Assembly (NCBI GenBank): GCA_002368795.1
Contig: DFFG01000013.1
Coordinates: forward strand, 1 to 14,051
Length of the DNA: 14,051 nucleotides
From: Eubacterium sp. UBA3782
GTDB lineage: Bacteria; Bacillota; Clostridia; Lachnospirales; Lachnospiraceae
Reading direction: 5' to 3'
Shown here: piece by piece, positions 6,819 through 14,051 of the stretch
How the letters are laid out: every line of letters starts with the position of its first letter
How positions within the stretch are numbered: position 1 is the first letter of the stretch
Program-made: the position numbers and the translations under genes
Notes under the pieces: model-generated
Databases searched by the model: none
The model's input: the letters and a program-made list of their open reading frames with translations, nothing else
What the model was told of the DNA's origin: nothing

Positions 6819-8102
6819 ATGAAATTCTATCCTGCAGAAAGACCGCTCAAAGGCACACTGAATATTCCTGGCGACAAATCCATCTCCCACCGGGCCGTTA
6901 TGTTTGGCAGCTTAGCCGAGGGGGATACCCTGATCACAAACTTCCTTCCCGGTGCGGACTGTCTTTCCACCATCTCCTGTTTTCGGAAAATGGGGATCGA
7001 CATCGAGACCGAAGGCAGCCATGTGCGCGTCCATGGAAAAGGCCTTCACGGCCTTACCGCTCCTACCGAGATCCTGGACTGCGGCAATTCCGGCACAACG
7101 ATGCGCCTGCTCTCCGGCATCCTCGCCGGCCAGGATTTTCCCTCGACACTGACAGGTGATGCTTCGATCCAGAAGCGTCCCATGGGCAGAGTCATCGAGC
7201 CGCTCACCATGATGAATGCTCTGATCAACAGTGAGCACAGCAACGGCTGTGCCCCGCTTCTGATCATCGGACAGCCGCTCCACGGGATCCGCTATGTCTC
7301 GCCGGTGGCTTCTGCCCAGGTCAAATCCTGTGTGCTGCTTGCCGGCATGTACGCGGACGCCGAGACCAGGGTCACCGAACCTGCCCAGTCCAGGAACCAT
7401 ACCGAGCTGATGCTGAAGAGCTTCGGTGCAGACATCCGCACCAGCGGCCTTACCACCTCCATCCGCCCGGATCCGCATCTGACCGGACGCTCGATCCACG
7501 TGCCGGGGGACATCTCCTCCGCCGCCTATTTCCTGGCTGCGGCCCTGATGATCCCGGATTCAGAGATCGTGCTGCGCCATGTCGGCACCAATCCCACAAG
7601 AGACGGCATCCTGCGCGTGATCAATGCCATGGGCGGCTCCGTAAATTACCGCCGTCTGAGCATCTCTGGCGGAGAGCCCGCCGCCGATCTGGAGGTCCGG
7701 TATTCCCGTCTTCACGGTACGGTCATTGAGGGAGATCTGATCCCGACGCTGATCGATGAGCTGCCGATCATCGCCGTGCTGGCATCCGTTGCCGAAGGCG
7801 AGACCATCATCCGCAATGCAGAAGAGCTGAAGGTCAAGGAATCCGACCGTCTGTCCATCATGGTAGATGGCCTGTCCCGCATGGGCGTCGATATTGAGGG
7901 CACCGATGACGGCATGATCATCCGCGGCGGCCGCCCGCTGCACGGCGCCATCATCGACAGTCACAAGGATCACCGGATCGCCATGGCCTTTACCATCGCC
8001 TCTCTTGCCGCTGACGGCGAGACTGAGATCCGCGATGCCGAATGTGTCGATATCTCCTACCCAGCCTTTTACCGGGATCTGGCGCATCTGCTTCGTCCCT
8101 GA
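6819..8102 (+). CDS. aroA: 3-phosphoshikimate 1-carboxyvinyltransferase (EPSP synthase, class II)
   Basis: Sixth step of the shikimate pathway: joins shikimate 3-phosphate and phosphoenolpyruvate to give EPSP and phosphate. At 427 residues it has the normal length. Motifs in order: PGDKSISHR (17-25, phosphate binding), LDCGNSGTTMR (about 86-96), RPMGR (about 121-125), SAQVKSC (about 165-171), PGDISSAAYF, the catalytic-region DELPIIA (about 313), KVKESDR (about 338-344) and DHRIAMAF. The GDKSISHR and SAQVKS forms are those of class II enzymes, as in Bacillus. The glycine of the NSG triplet is kept; the Agrobacterium CP4 glyphosate-insensitive enzyme has Ala at this place. GGAAAGGA (6803-6810) lies 8 nt before the ATG. 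It is linked to tyrA upstream and to DUF1015, which starts 20 nt after its stop. Confidence 0.97.
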   Translation: MKFYPAERPLKGTLNIPGDKSISHRAVMFGSLAEGDTLITNFLPGADCLSTISCFRKMGIDIETEGSHVRVHGKGLHGLTAPTEILDCGNSGTTMRLLSGILAGQDFPSTLTGDASIQKRPMGRVIEPLTMMNALINSEHSNGCAPLLIIGQPLHGIRYVSPVASAQVKSCVLLAGMYADAETRVTEPAQSRNHTELMLKSFGADIRTSGLTTSIRPDPHLTGRSIHVPGDISSAAYFLAAALMIPDSEIVLRHVGTNPTRDGILRVINAMGGSVNYRRLSISGGEPAADLEVRYSRLHGTVIEGDLIPTLIDELPIIAVLASVAEGETIIRNAEELKVKESDRLSIMVDGLSRMGVDIEGTDDGMIIRGGRPLHGAIIDSHKDHRIAMAFTIASLAADGETEIRDAECVDISYPAFYRDLAHLLRP

Positions 8103-8122
8103 CCGATATTTACGGAGGAACC

Positions 8123-9376
8123 ATGACAACCATACGTCCTTTTCAGGCCCTGCGGCCTGCACCTGCCCTTGCGGCAAAAATAGCAGCCTTGCCCTATGAC
8201 GTCTACAGCCGGGAAGAGGCGAGGCTGGCAGCTGAGGCAAATCCACTCTCCTTCCTCTGCATCGACCGTCCGGAAACGCAGTTTCCAAAAGAACAGGACA
8301 TGTACGCGCCGGAGGTCTACACAAAGGCTGCACAGATGCTGTGCGACATGGAAGGATCCGGCCGGATGGTCCGGGATGCTTCTCCCTGCTTCTACATATG
8401 GGAGCTGTGCATGAATGGCCGCAGCCAGACAGGCCTTGTTGCCTGCTCTGCCGTCGATGATTACCTGTCCGGTATTGTGAAACGGCATGAAAATACGCTC
8501 TCTGCCCAGGAGCAGGACCGGATCCGTCACATCGATGTCTGCAGCATGCAGACGGGGCCCATTTTTCTGGCATACCGCTCCAGGAAGGAGATCACCGCGC
8601 TCATCCAAAAGGAGAAGGCTGCTCCCCCGCTGTATGCCTTTACGGCAGATGACGGCGTAAGCCACCGCGCCTGGCGCATCGACGATCCCTCGGTGATCCG
8701 TCAGATGGCAGAGGCCTTTGCCGCCCTTCCCTGCACCTACATCGCCGACGGCCATCACCGGGCCGCCTCCGCTGTCGCCGTGGCACAAAAACGGCGCGCC
8801 GCTCACCCGGGATATACCGGCAATGAAGAATTCAACTATTTTCTCTCCGTCCTCTTTCCGGATGATGAGCTGGAGATCATGGCCTACAACCGGGTCCTGA
8901 AGGACCTGGCCGGGCGCACACCAGCACAGCTCCTGAAAGAACTGGAAAAGCCCTTCCAGATCGCCCCCTTCGATGGGGATGGCTGCTTCACGCCAGCCAA
9001 AAAAGGCGAAATGGGCCTGTACCTGGACGGACGCTGGTACTGCCTGCAGACACGGAAGGAATATCAAAAAACAGATCCGGTCGGCACACTGGATGTGGAA
9101 TACCTGCAGCGCGAGGTCCTCTCTCCCATCTGGGGCATCCACGATCCGCGCAAAGACAGCCACATCGACTTCGTCGGCGGAATCCGCGGACCGGAGGAGC
9201 TCGTCCGCCGCTGCCATGATGACTGCGCCGCTGCCTTCCACATGTATCCGACCCACATCAGCGAGTTGCTGGCGGTGGCCGATGCCGGCCTGCTGATGCC
9301 GCCAAAATCCACCTGGTTCGAGCCAAAGCTCCGCAGCGGCCTGTTCCTGCATCCTATCGAGAAAAACCAGGACTAA
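8123..9376 (+). CDS. DUF1015 family protein with a DGHHR motif, function unknown
   Basis: A 417-residue soluble protein of the DUF1015 family, full length. It opens with the typical TIRPFQALRPAPALAAKIAALPYDVYSREEAR. Further landmarks are VKRHENTL, the strongest motif YIADGHHRAASA (DGHHR at residues 209-213), FNYFLSVLFPDDELEIMAYNR, VEYLQREVLSPIWGI, and the C-terminal MPPKSTWFEPKLRSGLF. DGHHR recalls the DGH(H/T)R motif of ParB/sulfiredoxin-fold proteins, including free-serine kinases of the SerK/SbnI type, so a phosphoserine or nucleotide-linked role is a reasonable guess. CGGAGGA upstream supports the ATG at 8123. It lies 20 nt after aroA and is probably co-transcribed, and it faces serA across a shared terminator. 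To my knowledge DUF1015 genes often sit with serC and serA in other anaerobes; this link is recalled, not computed. Confidence 0.9.
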   Translation: MTTIRPFQALRPAPALAAKIAALPYDVYSREEARLAAEANPLSFLCIDRPETQFPKEQDMYAPEVYTKAAQMLCDMEGSGRMVRDASPCFYIWELCMNGRSQTGLVACSAVDDYLSGIVKRHENTLSAQEQDRIRHIDVCSMQTGPIFLAYRSRKEITALIQKEKAAPPLYAFTADDGVSHRAWRIDDPSVIRQMAEAFAALPCTYIADGHHRAASAVAVAQKRRAAHPGYTGNEEFNYFLSVLFPDDELEIMAYNRVLKDLAGRTPAQLLKELEKPFQIAPFDGDGCFTPAKKGEMGLYLDGRWYCLQTRKEYQKTDPVGTLDVEYLQREVLSPIWGIHDPRKDSHIDFVGGIRGPEELVRRCHDDCAAAFHMYPTHISELLAVADAGLLMPPKSTWFEPKLRSGLFLHPIEKNQD

Positions 9377-9390
9377 AAACACGTACATGC

Positions 9391-9451
9391 AAAAAATCGC
9401 GCATACGCATTCGAAAGGTTTTTCCTTTGGAATGTGTGTGCGCGATTTTTG
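9391..9451. terminator. Strong bidirectional terminator between DUF1015 and serA
   Basis: An inverted repeat of about 27 bp joins 9392-9418 and 9424-9450 around a 5-T loop, with one mismatch and two G-U pairs. It begins with AAAAATCGCGC and ends with GCGCGATTTTT, so both strands give a GC-rich stem followed by a U-tract. It serves the converging DUF1015 (stop 9376) and serA (stop 9480) transcripts. Confidence 0.92.
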
Positions 9452-9479
9452 TGTCGGGCTTTTTGCGGCCGTATGCTTT

Positions 9480-10643
9480 TTATTTTACGATTCTGGTGCG
9501 AAGAACGCCGTCGATGCTGGCGATCCTAGTCATGACCTGTGCGCTGACCTCATTTTCCAGATCGATCATGGTGTAGGCGTAGTTTCCGCGGCTCTTGTTG
9601 GACATGTTGGCGATGTTCAGCTCTGCATCACTGATGACGCGGGTGAACTGTCGGATCATGTCCGGAACGTTTTTGTGGCAGATGGTGATTCGGCTGGCTG
9701 TCGTGCAGACGCCCATGTCGATGTTTGGATAGTTGACGGAATTGCGGATGTTGCCGTTTTCCAGGAAGTCCCGCAGCTCCTTGACTGCCATGACGGCACA
9801 GTTGTCCTCTGCCTCTTTTGTGGATGCGCCCAGATGCGGTGTGATGACCACGCCCTCTGCGCCGTTGACGGTGGGATTGGCGAAGTCTGTCATGTAGCGG
9901 TGGACCTTGCCGGACTTGAGGGCTTCAACGACGGCTTCCTCGTCCACCAGAATATCTCTGGCATAGTTCAGAAGCACGACGCCATCCTTCATCATGTCGA
10001 TGGCCTCACGGCTGATCATCCCCTTTGTGCTGTCTGTGGCCGGCACATGGATGGTGATGTAATCGCATTTTCTGTAGATCTCGTTCACATCATTGATGTG
10101 ATGGACCGTGCGGGAAAGGTTCCAGGCAGCGTCAACGGAAATGAAGGGATCATAGCCGTAGACGTCCATTCCCAGATGGGTTGCCGCATTGGCGACCAGC
10201 TGGCCGATGGCGCCCAGACCGATGATGCCGAGCTTTTTGCCTGCGATCTCTGTTCCTGCGAAATTCTTCTTCTCCTTCTCGGCAAGCTTGCCTACCTCAG
10301 GATCCCCGATCTCGCTCTTGACCCATTCGATGCCGCCTACGATATCACGGGCAGCCATCAGAAGGCCGGCGATCACCAGCTCCTTGACGCCGTTTGCGTT
10401 TGCGCCCGGTGTGTTAAAGACGACAATGCCCTGCTTTGCGCAGTCATCCAGCGGGATGTTGTTTACGCCTGCGCCTGCGCGGCCGATCGCCAGAAGTTTG
10501 TCGGAGAACTCCATGCCGTGAAGCTTGGCGCTTCTGACCAGGATCGCATCTGCCTCCGAAGTCTCCTCTGTCTGTACATACTGATCATTGAAGCGGCTAA
10601 GACCTACTGCCGCGATCTGATTAAAGCAATAATACTGATACAT
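9480..10643 (-). CDS. serA: D-3-phosphoglycerate dehydrogenase, short form with ACT domain
   Basis: First step of serine synthesis: oxidises 3-phosphoglycerate to 3-phosphohydroxypyruvate with NAD. The 387-residue protein shows the 2-hydroxyacid dehydrogenase pattern: substrate-domain AIGRAGAGVNNI (52-63), Rossmann motif GLGAIG (142-147) with Asp165 at the end of the next strand (NAD type), the region of the active-site Arg (NYARD, Arg229), and the catalytic His270 in TPHLGASTKEAEDN. Residues about 316-387 form an ACT domain, the likely site of serine feedback. The usual active-site Glu before EP in DVFxxEP is not seen; the region reads TDFANPTV. Its ATG overlaps the serC stop (TAATG), with AAGGAG inside the end of serC, so translation is probably coupled. 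Confidence 0.95.
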   Translation of the reverse strand: MYQYYCFNQIAAVGLSRFNDQYVQTEETSEADAILVRSAKLHGMEFSDKLLAIGRAGAGVNNIPLDDCAKQGIVVFNTPGANANGVKELVIAGLLMAARDIVGGIEWVKSEIGDPEVGKLAEKEKKNFAGTEIAGKKLGIIGLGAIGQLVANAATHLGMDVYGYDPFISVDAAWNLSRTVHHINDVNEIYRKCDYITIHVPATDSTKGMISREAIDMMKDGVVLLNYARDILVDEEAVVEALKSGKVHRYMTDFANPTVNGAEGVVITPHLGASTKEAEDNCAVMAVKELRDFLENGNIRNSVNYPNIDMGVCTTASRITICHKNVPDMIRQFTRVISDAELNIANMSNKSRGNYAYTMIDLENEVSAQVMTRIASIDGVLRTRIVK

Positions 10644-11725
10644 TATGCGTTCTCCTTCTCAAACTCCGCCATAAATTTGACCAGTGCCTCAACGCCTGCC
10701 TTGGGCATTGCATTGTAGATGCTTGCACGCATGCCGCCTACGGTACGATGTCCCTTCAGGTTTTCCATGCCGCATGCCTTGGCGCCTGCAACAAACTTGG
10801 CATCCAGATCCTTGTCTCCGGTTACGAAGGGAACATTCATCAGAGAACGGTCCTCCTTGCGGACGGTGCCCTTGAAGAGCTTGCTCTGATCCAGGTAATC
10901 GTACAGGATCTTTGCCTTCTCTTCGTTGCGCTGCTTCATGACCTCCAGGCCGCCCATGTTCTTCAGCCATTTGAATACCTTGCCGCAGATATAGATGTCC
11001 CAGCAGTTGGGGGTGTTGTACAGAGAGCGGGCATCTGCCTGGGTCTTGTACTTCATCATGGTGGGAGTTCCCGGAAGAACATCATCGGTGATCAGATCGT
11101 CACGGACAACAGCGATGACCATGCCGGCCGGGCCGACATTCTTCTGTACGCCGCCGTAGACGATGCCGTACTTCTCGACATCGATCGGCTCTGACAGGAA
11201 ACAGGAGGATATGTCAGATACCAGCAGCTTGCCCTTTGTGTTGGGCAGGGTCTTGTACTTGGTTCCGTAGATGGTGTTGTTCTCGCAGATATACACGTAG
11301 TCTGCTTCCGGATCGATCGGCAGATCAGAGCAGTCCGGGATATAGGAGAAGTTCTGATCCTCGGAGGAAGCGACCTTGTTCGCTCTTCCGTAGATCTTTG
11401 CCTCCTGGAAAGCCTTCTTTGCCCAGTTGCCGGTGATGATGTAATCCGCAACACGATTCTTCATCAGGTTCATCGGAATCTGGGCGAACTGAAGAGACGC
11501 GCCGCCCTGAAGGAACAGCACCTGATAGTTGTCCGGAACACCGACGAGCTCGCGGAAATCCTTCTCAGCCTCGTTGATGATGTCATCGAACATTTTAGAG
11601 CGATGGCTCATCTCCATAACAGACATGCCGCATCCGCGGTAGTCCATCATCTCTTCCTGGGCCTCTCTGAGGACCTCTTCCGGCAGTACAGCCGGGCCGG
11701 CCGAAAAATTGTATACTCTGCTCAT
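10643..11725 (-). CDS. serC: Phosphoserine aminotransferase
   Basis: PLP enzyme of the aminotransferase class V type that converts 3-phosphohydroxypyruvate and glutamate to phosphoserine and 2-oxoglutarate; it can also serve pyridoxal phosphate synthesis in some bacteria. The 360 residues start with the signature YNFSAGPAVLPEEVL (5-19), followed by GMSVMEMSHRSKMF (33-46), the cofactor-phosphate region FLQGGASLQF (71-80), the PLP-binding Asp171 (SDISSCF), the Schiff-base Lys195 in YGGVQKNVGPAG, and the C-terminal GHRTVGGMRASIYNA. AGGAGGG (11733-11739) lies 7 nt upstream of the ATG. It is first of the serC-serA operon. The phosphatase step (serB) is not in the window. Confidence 0.97.
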   Translation of the reverse strand: MSRVYNFSAGPAVLPEEVLREAQEEMMDYRGCGMSVMEMSHRSKMFDDIINEAEKDFRELVGVPDNYQVLFLQGGASLQFAQIPMNLMKNRVADYIITGNWAKKAFQEAKIYGRANKVASSEDQNFSYIPDCSDLPIDPEADYVYICENNTIYGTKYKTLPNTKGKLLVSDISSCFLSEPIDVEKYGIVYGGVQKNVGPAGMVIAVVRDDLITDDVLPGTPTMMKYKTQADARSLYNTPNCWDIYICGKVFKWLKNMGGLEVMKQRNEEKAKILYDYLDQSKLFKGTVRKEDRSLMNVPFVTGDKDLDAKFVAGAKACGMENLKGHRTVGGMRASIYNAMPKAGVEALVKFMAEFEKENA

Positions 11726-11752
11726 GGTATTACCCTCCTGAAAATTTCGTTA

Positions 11753-11771
11753 GAACTCATTATGAACTCAT
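11753..11771 (-). repeat. Tandem 8-nt repeat across the serC -10 box
   Basis: ATGAGTTC occurs twice on the minus strand, at 11771-11764 and 11760-11753, with an 11-nt period, one turn of the helix. The -10 hexamer lies between and partly inside the copies. The arrangement resembles an operator for a repressor binding one face of the DNA, but two short copies could arise by chance. Confidence 0.5.
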
Positions 11772-11787
11772 GATAAATTTTTGTCAA
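11759..11787 (-). promoter_or_regulatory. Sigma-A promoter of serC-serA
   Basis: TTGACA (11787-11782) and CATAAT (11764-11759) are separated by 17 nt, 11 of 12 consensus bases. The predicted start near 11752 leaves a leader of about 26 nt with AGGAGGG, so there is little room for a leader-based attenuator. Confidence 0.8.
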
Positions 11788-11870
11788 CCGACAGAATAAC
11801 AAAAAAAGTACGCTTCTGACGGCTTTTTCTGTCCTATACGAAACAGATTGTTTTATCTGCAGGACGCAAA

Positions 11871-11939
11871 GCAGCCCCGTACAGGGGCGTGTTCCGCAAA
11901 AAAAACATACAACGGTGCACTGTCCCTGCACGGGGCTGC
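11871..11939 (-). terminator. Large inverted repeat after ilvB, probable terminator
   Basis: Arms 11871-11886 and 11924-11939 (outer part GCAGCCCCGT / ACGGGGCTGC) form a 16-bp stem that is complete on the minus strand, counting one G-U pair; on the plus strand the same position is an A-C mismatch. This suggests it works in the ilvB transcript, which ends at 11982. The minus strand is followed only by TTTGCG, while a run of eight T lies in the 37-nt loop. A small hairpin, 11915-11919 with 11927-11931, competes with the stem. The rest of the 240-nt gap holds another weak hairpin (11831-11865) and the serC promoter. Confidence 0.6.
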
Positions 11940-11981
11940 TTTTGGGCAGGTTCTCTGCCCTTCCTTGCTGTCTGTTTTATA

Positions 11982-13661
11982 TCACTTTCCTGCTGCCATA
12001 TCGGTCTCGTCAAAGACTTCGCTGTTGGGCTTGCCCGCAGGTACCATCGGGAAGACCATATCGTCGGAATCGAGGATACAGTCGATCACCACCGGAACAC
12101 CGGCTTCTATGGCTTTGCGGAAGGCCGGCTCGAACTCTTCCGGTCTGGTGACCCGGATGCCCATGGCGCCCATGGCCTCTGCGACCTTCACGAAATCGAC
12201 CTTGTCCTGCAGCGTGGTATGGGAATACCGCTCCTCATAGAACAGGTTCTGCCACTGACGGACCATGCCAAGAACATGGTTGTTGAAGACCACTTCGATC
12301 ACCGGGATATTGCTTCGGACTGCCGTGGCGATCTCATTCATATTCATACGGAAGCATCCGTCACCGGCGATATTGACGACGATCTTGTCCGGGTTGCCGC
12401 ATTTCGTGCCAATCGCCGCGCCAAGGCCGTAGCCCATGGTTCCCAGGCCTCCGGAGGTCATCAGTGTCCTCGGTTTTGTATAGGTGTAGTACTGGGCGGC
12501 CCACATCTGATGCTGTCCGACATCCGTACAGATCAGGGCCTTGCCCTCTGTGATCTCGCAGATCTTGCTGACGATAAACGGGCCGGTAAGCTTGTCGCCT
12601 GTGACCTCCCCGCGGTTCAGTTTCTTTTTCTCCTGGATCTCCGCGACCCATTCCGGATTGTCCTTCTCCTTGATCTGCGGAAGGATCAGCTTGAGGACCT
12701 CCTTCAGATCTCCGGATACGCTGGCGTTGACGATCACATTCTTGTTGATCTCGGCCGGGTCGACATCGATCTGCAGGATCTTTGCCTGTTTTGCAAAATT
12801 CTTCGCATTGCCGACATCCCGGTCAGAGAATCTGGAGCCAAGAGTGATCAAAAGATCACAGGCATAGATCGTCAGGTTTGCCGCCTTGGTGCCGTGCATG
12901 CCCAGCATGCCCAGATACATCTCGTCAGTTCCCGGCATAACGCCCTTGCCCATCAGGGTATCACAGACCGGTGCCTGGATCTTTTTTGCCAGCTCCAGGA
13001 CCTCTTCCTGTGCATCCGCGATGACCGCGCCGCCGCCAACGAAAATATACGGCTTCTTTGCCTTGTTGATCATTTTGACCGCTTTGGCAATATCCTCTTC
13101 CTTGATATTCCGGGTCACCGGCACGATCTTGTCAGGCTCTTTCTTCTTGTAGTCGCACATGGCCGCCGTGACATCCTTTGTCACGTCCACCAGGACCGGA
13201 CCCGGTCTGCCGGATCTGGCAATGCTGAAGGCCTTCCGGATCGTATCGGCCAGCACATTGATATCCTTGACGATGGAGCTGTATTTTGTGATCGGCATGG
13301 TGATGCCGGTGATATCCACCTCCTGGAAGCTGTCCTTGCCAAGGAGCGGTGTACCGACGTTGCAGGTGATCGCCACCATCGGCACGGAATCCATAAAAGC
13401 AGTGGCAATACCGGTGACCAGGTTGGTGGCTCCTGGTCCGCTGGTTGCAAAGCAGACGCCCACTTTGCCGGTGGATCTGGCATAGCCGTCCGCCGCATGG
13501 GAGGCTCCCTGCTCGTGGGAGGTCAGGATATGCCTGATCTCGGGATGCTTATACAGCTCATCGTACAGATTCAGGATCGCACCGCCCGGGTAACCGAAAA
13601 CGGTATCGACGCCCTGCTCCTTCAAGCACTCGATGATGATCTGAGAACCGTTTAACTGCAT
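11982..13661 (-). CDS. ilvB: Acetolactate synthase, large (catalytic) subunit
   Basis: ThDP- and FAD-dependent enzyme that makes 2-acetolactate from pyruvate, or 2-aceto-2-hydroxybutyrate from pyruvate and 2-oxobutyrate, in valine, leucine and isoleucine synthesis. The 559 residues are standard. Catalytic Glu50 lies in SHEQGASHAADGYARSTGK (48-66). RFSDR (277-281) marks the anabolic FAD-containing enzyme as opposed to catabolic AlsS. The ThDP/Mg site is GDGCFRMNMNE (433-443) with the Asn residues at 460-461, and LGMVRQWQNLFYEERYS (464-480) is the AHAS signature, with Trp470 at the known herbicide-site position. AAGGAG (13675-13670) lies 8 nt before the ATG. ilvD ends 31 nt upstream, so the two form an operon. 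No ilvN regulatory subunit gene follows; a terminator-like repeat and serC come next. Confidence 0.96.
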   Translation of the reverse strand: MQLNGSQIIIECLKEQGVDTVFGYPGGAILNLYDELYKHPEIRHILTSHEQGASHAADGYARSTGKVGVCFATSGPGATNLVTGIATAFMDSVPMVAITCNVGTPLLGKDSFQEVDITGITMPITKYSSIVKDINVLADTIRKAFSIARSGRPGPVLVDVTKDVTAAMCDYKKKEPDKIVPVTRNIKEEDIAKAVKMINKAKKPYIFVGGGAVIADAQEEVLELAKKIQAPVCDTLMGKGVMPGTDEMYLGMLGMHGTKAANLTIYACDLLITLGSRFSDRDVGNAKNFAKQAKILQIDVDPAEINKNVIVNASVSGDLKEVLKLILPQIKEKDNPEWVAEIQEKKKLNRGEVTGDKLTGPFIVSKICEITEGKALICTDVGQHQMWAAQYYTYTKPRTLMTSGGLGTMGYGLGAAIGTKCGNPDKIVVNIAGDGCFRMNMNEIATAVRSNIPVIEVVFNNHVLGMVRQWQNLFYEERYSHTTLQDKVDFVKVAEAMGAMGIRVTRPEEFEPAFRKAIEAGVPVVIDCILDSDDMVFPMVPAGKPNSEVFDETDMAAGK

Positions 13662-13692
13662 TCTGTCTTCTCCTTCTATATCAGACTCTCTG

Positions 13693-14051
13693 TTAATCCT
13701 CCGGTGTCTTCAGGACAGCGCCCTTATTTGCGCTGGTGACCAGCTTGGCGTATCTGGTCAGATAGCCGGTCTTTACCTTCGGCTCCTTCGGAACCCAGGC
13801 TGCCTTTCTTCTGGCCATCTCCTCATCGCTCACCTTTACCTCGAGCTTGTATTCCGGAATATTGATGCTGATGATATCTCCCTCCTCCACAAAGGCGATC
13901 GGGCCGCCGGCTGCCGCCTCGGGGCTGACATGACCGATGGAAGCGCCTCTGGACGCACCGGAGAACCGGCCGTCGGTGATCAGAGCGACGGTGGAATCCA
14001 GACCCATGCCTGCGATGGCAGAAGTCGGGTTGAGCATCTCGCGCATGCCGG
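13693..14051 (-). CDS. ilvD: Dihydroxy-acid dehydratase, C-terminal part (runs off the right edge)
   Basis: Fe-S enzyme that dehydrates 2,3-dihydroxy-3-methyl acids to 2-oxo acids in branched-chain amino acid synthesis. About 119 codons of a protein of some 555 residues are present. The segment begins at GMREMLNPTSAIAG, where the family reads GGPGMREML, and holds ALITDGRFSGASRGASIGHV, with the active-site Ser of GRFSG, then SPEAAAGGPIAFVEEGDIISINIP and SDEEMARRKAAW. The iron-sulfur cysteines lie in the missing N-terminal part. The coding frame is open to the window edge, so the internal Met at 14046 is not the start. It is upstream of and probably co-transcribed with ilvB. Confidence 0.96.
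   Translation of the reverse strand, partial: GMREMLNPTSAIAGMGLDSTVALITDGRFSGASRGASIGHVSPEAAAGGPIAFVEEGDIISINIPEYKLEVKVSDEEMARRKAAWVPKEPKVKTGYLTRYAKLVTSANKGAVLKTPED

Noticed and set aside
11722..11931. A 69-codon minus-strand frame between ilvB and serC
   Set aside because: It lies over the ilvB terminator and the serC promoter, overlaps the serC start, and has no domain or ribosome site.
1..14051. CRISPR array, tRNA, insertion sequence or phage genes
   Set aside because: No regularly spaced repeats, cloverleaf, transposase or integrase motifs found by eye on either strand.

Overview
The window looks like chromosomal housekeeping DNA from a moderately GC-rich clostridial Firmicute, most likely Lachnospiraceae-like. 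This rests on strong AGGAGG-type ribosome binding sites, near-consensus sigma-A promoters with 17-nt spacers, the class II type of EPSP synthase, a clostridial-style EF-G-like GTPase, and the DUF1846, DUF1015 and DUF1294 families. The taxon is an inference from gene content; there is no rRNA in the window. I see no mobile element, CRISPR array, tRNA or prophage.

Left part (1-3563, minus strand): the N-terminal 421 codons of leuS (leucyl-tRNA synthetase), driven by a perfect consensus promoter, preceded by a gene for an EF-G-like translational GTPase with altered G motifs. A very long composite inverted repeat (1341-1444) separates the two and probably ends the EF-G-like transcript.

Centre (3747-9376, plus strand): a small DUF1294 membrane protein read divergently from the EF-G-like gene, then a candidate promoter at the end of that gene leading into DUF1846 - tyrA (prephenate dehydrogenase with ACT domain) - aroA (EPSP synthase) - DUF1015. 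tyrA and aroA are steps of aromatic amino acid synthesis. A terminator-like hairpin lies between tyrA and aroA although aroA has no visible promoter of its own, and aroA and DUF1015 are only 20 nt apart. The run ends at a strong bidirectional terminator (about 9391-9451).

Right part (9480-14051, minus strand): the serine pair serC-serA, overlapping as TAATG, from a near-consensus promoter decorated with a tandem 8-nt repeat; before it ilvB (acetolactate synthase large subunit) and the C-terminal part of ilvD (dihydroxy-acid dehydratase), 31 nt apart. No serB and no ilvN gene is in the window.

Together the genes cover aromatic, serine and branched-chain amino acid synthesis plus translation. 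The least understood parts are the three uncharacterised families (DUF1846, DUF1015, DUF1294), the EF-G paralogue with non-canonical GTPase motifs, and several structured intergenic regions. I do not see a clearly new multi-gene system. The best lead is the DUF1015 protein, which carries a ParB/serine-kinase-like DGHHR motif and lies tail-to-tail with serA-serC.
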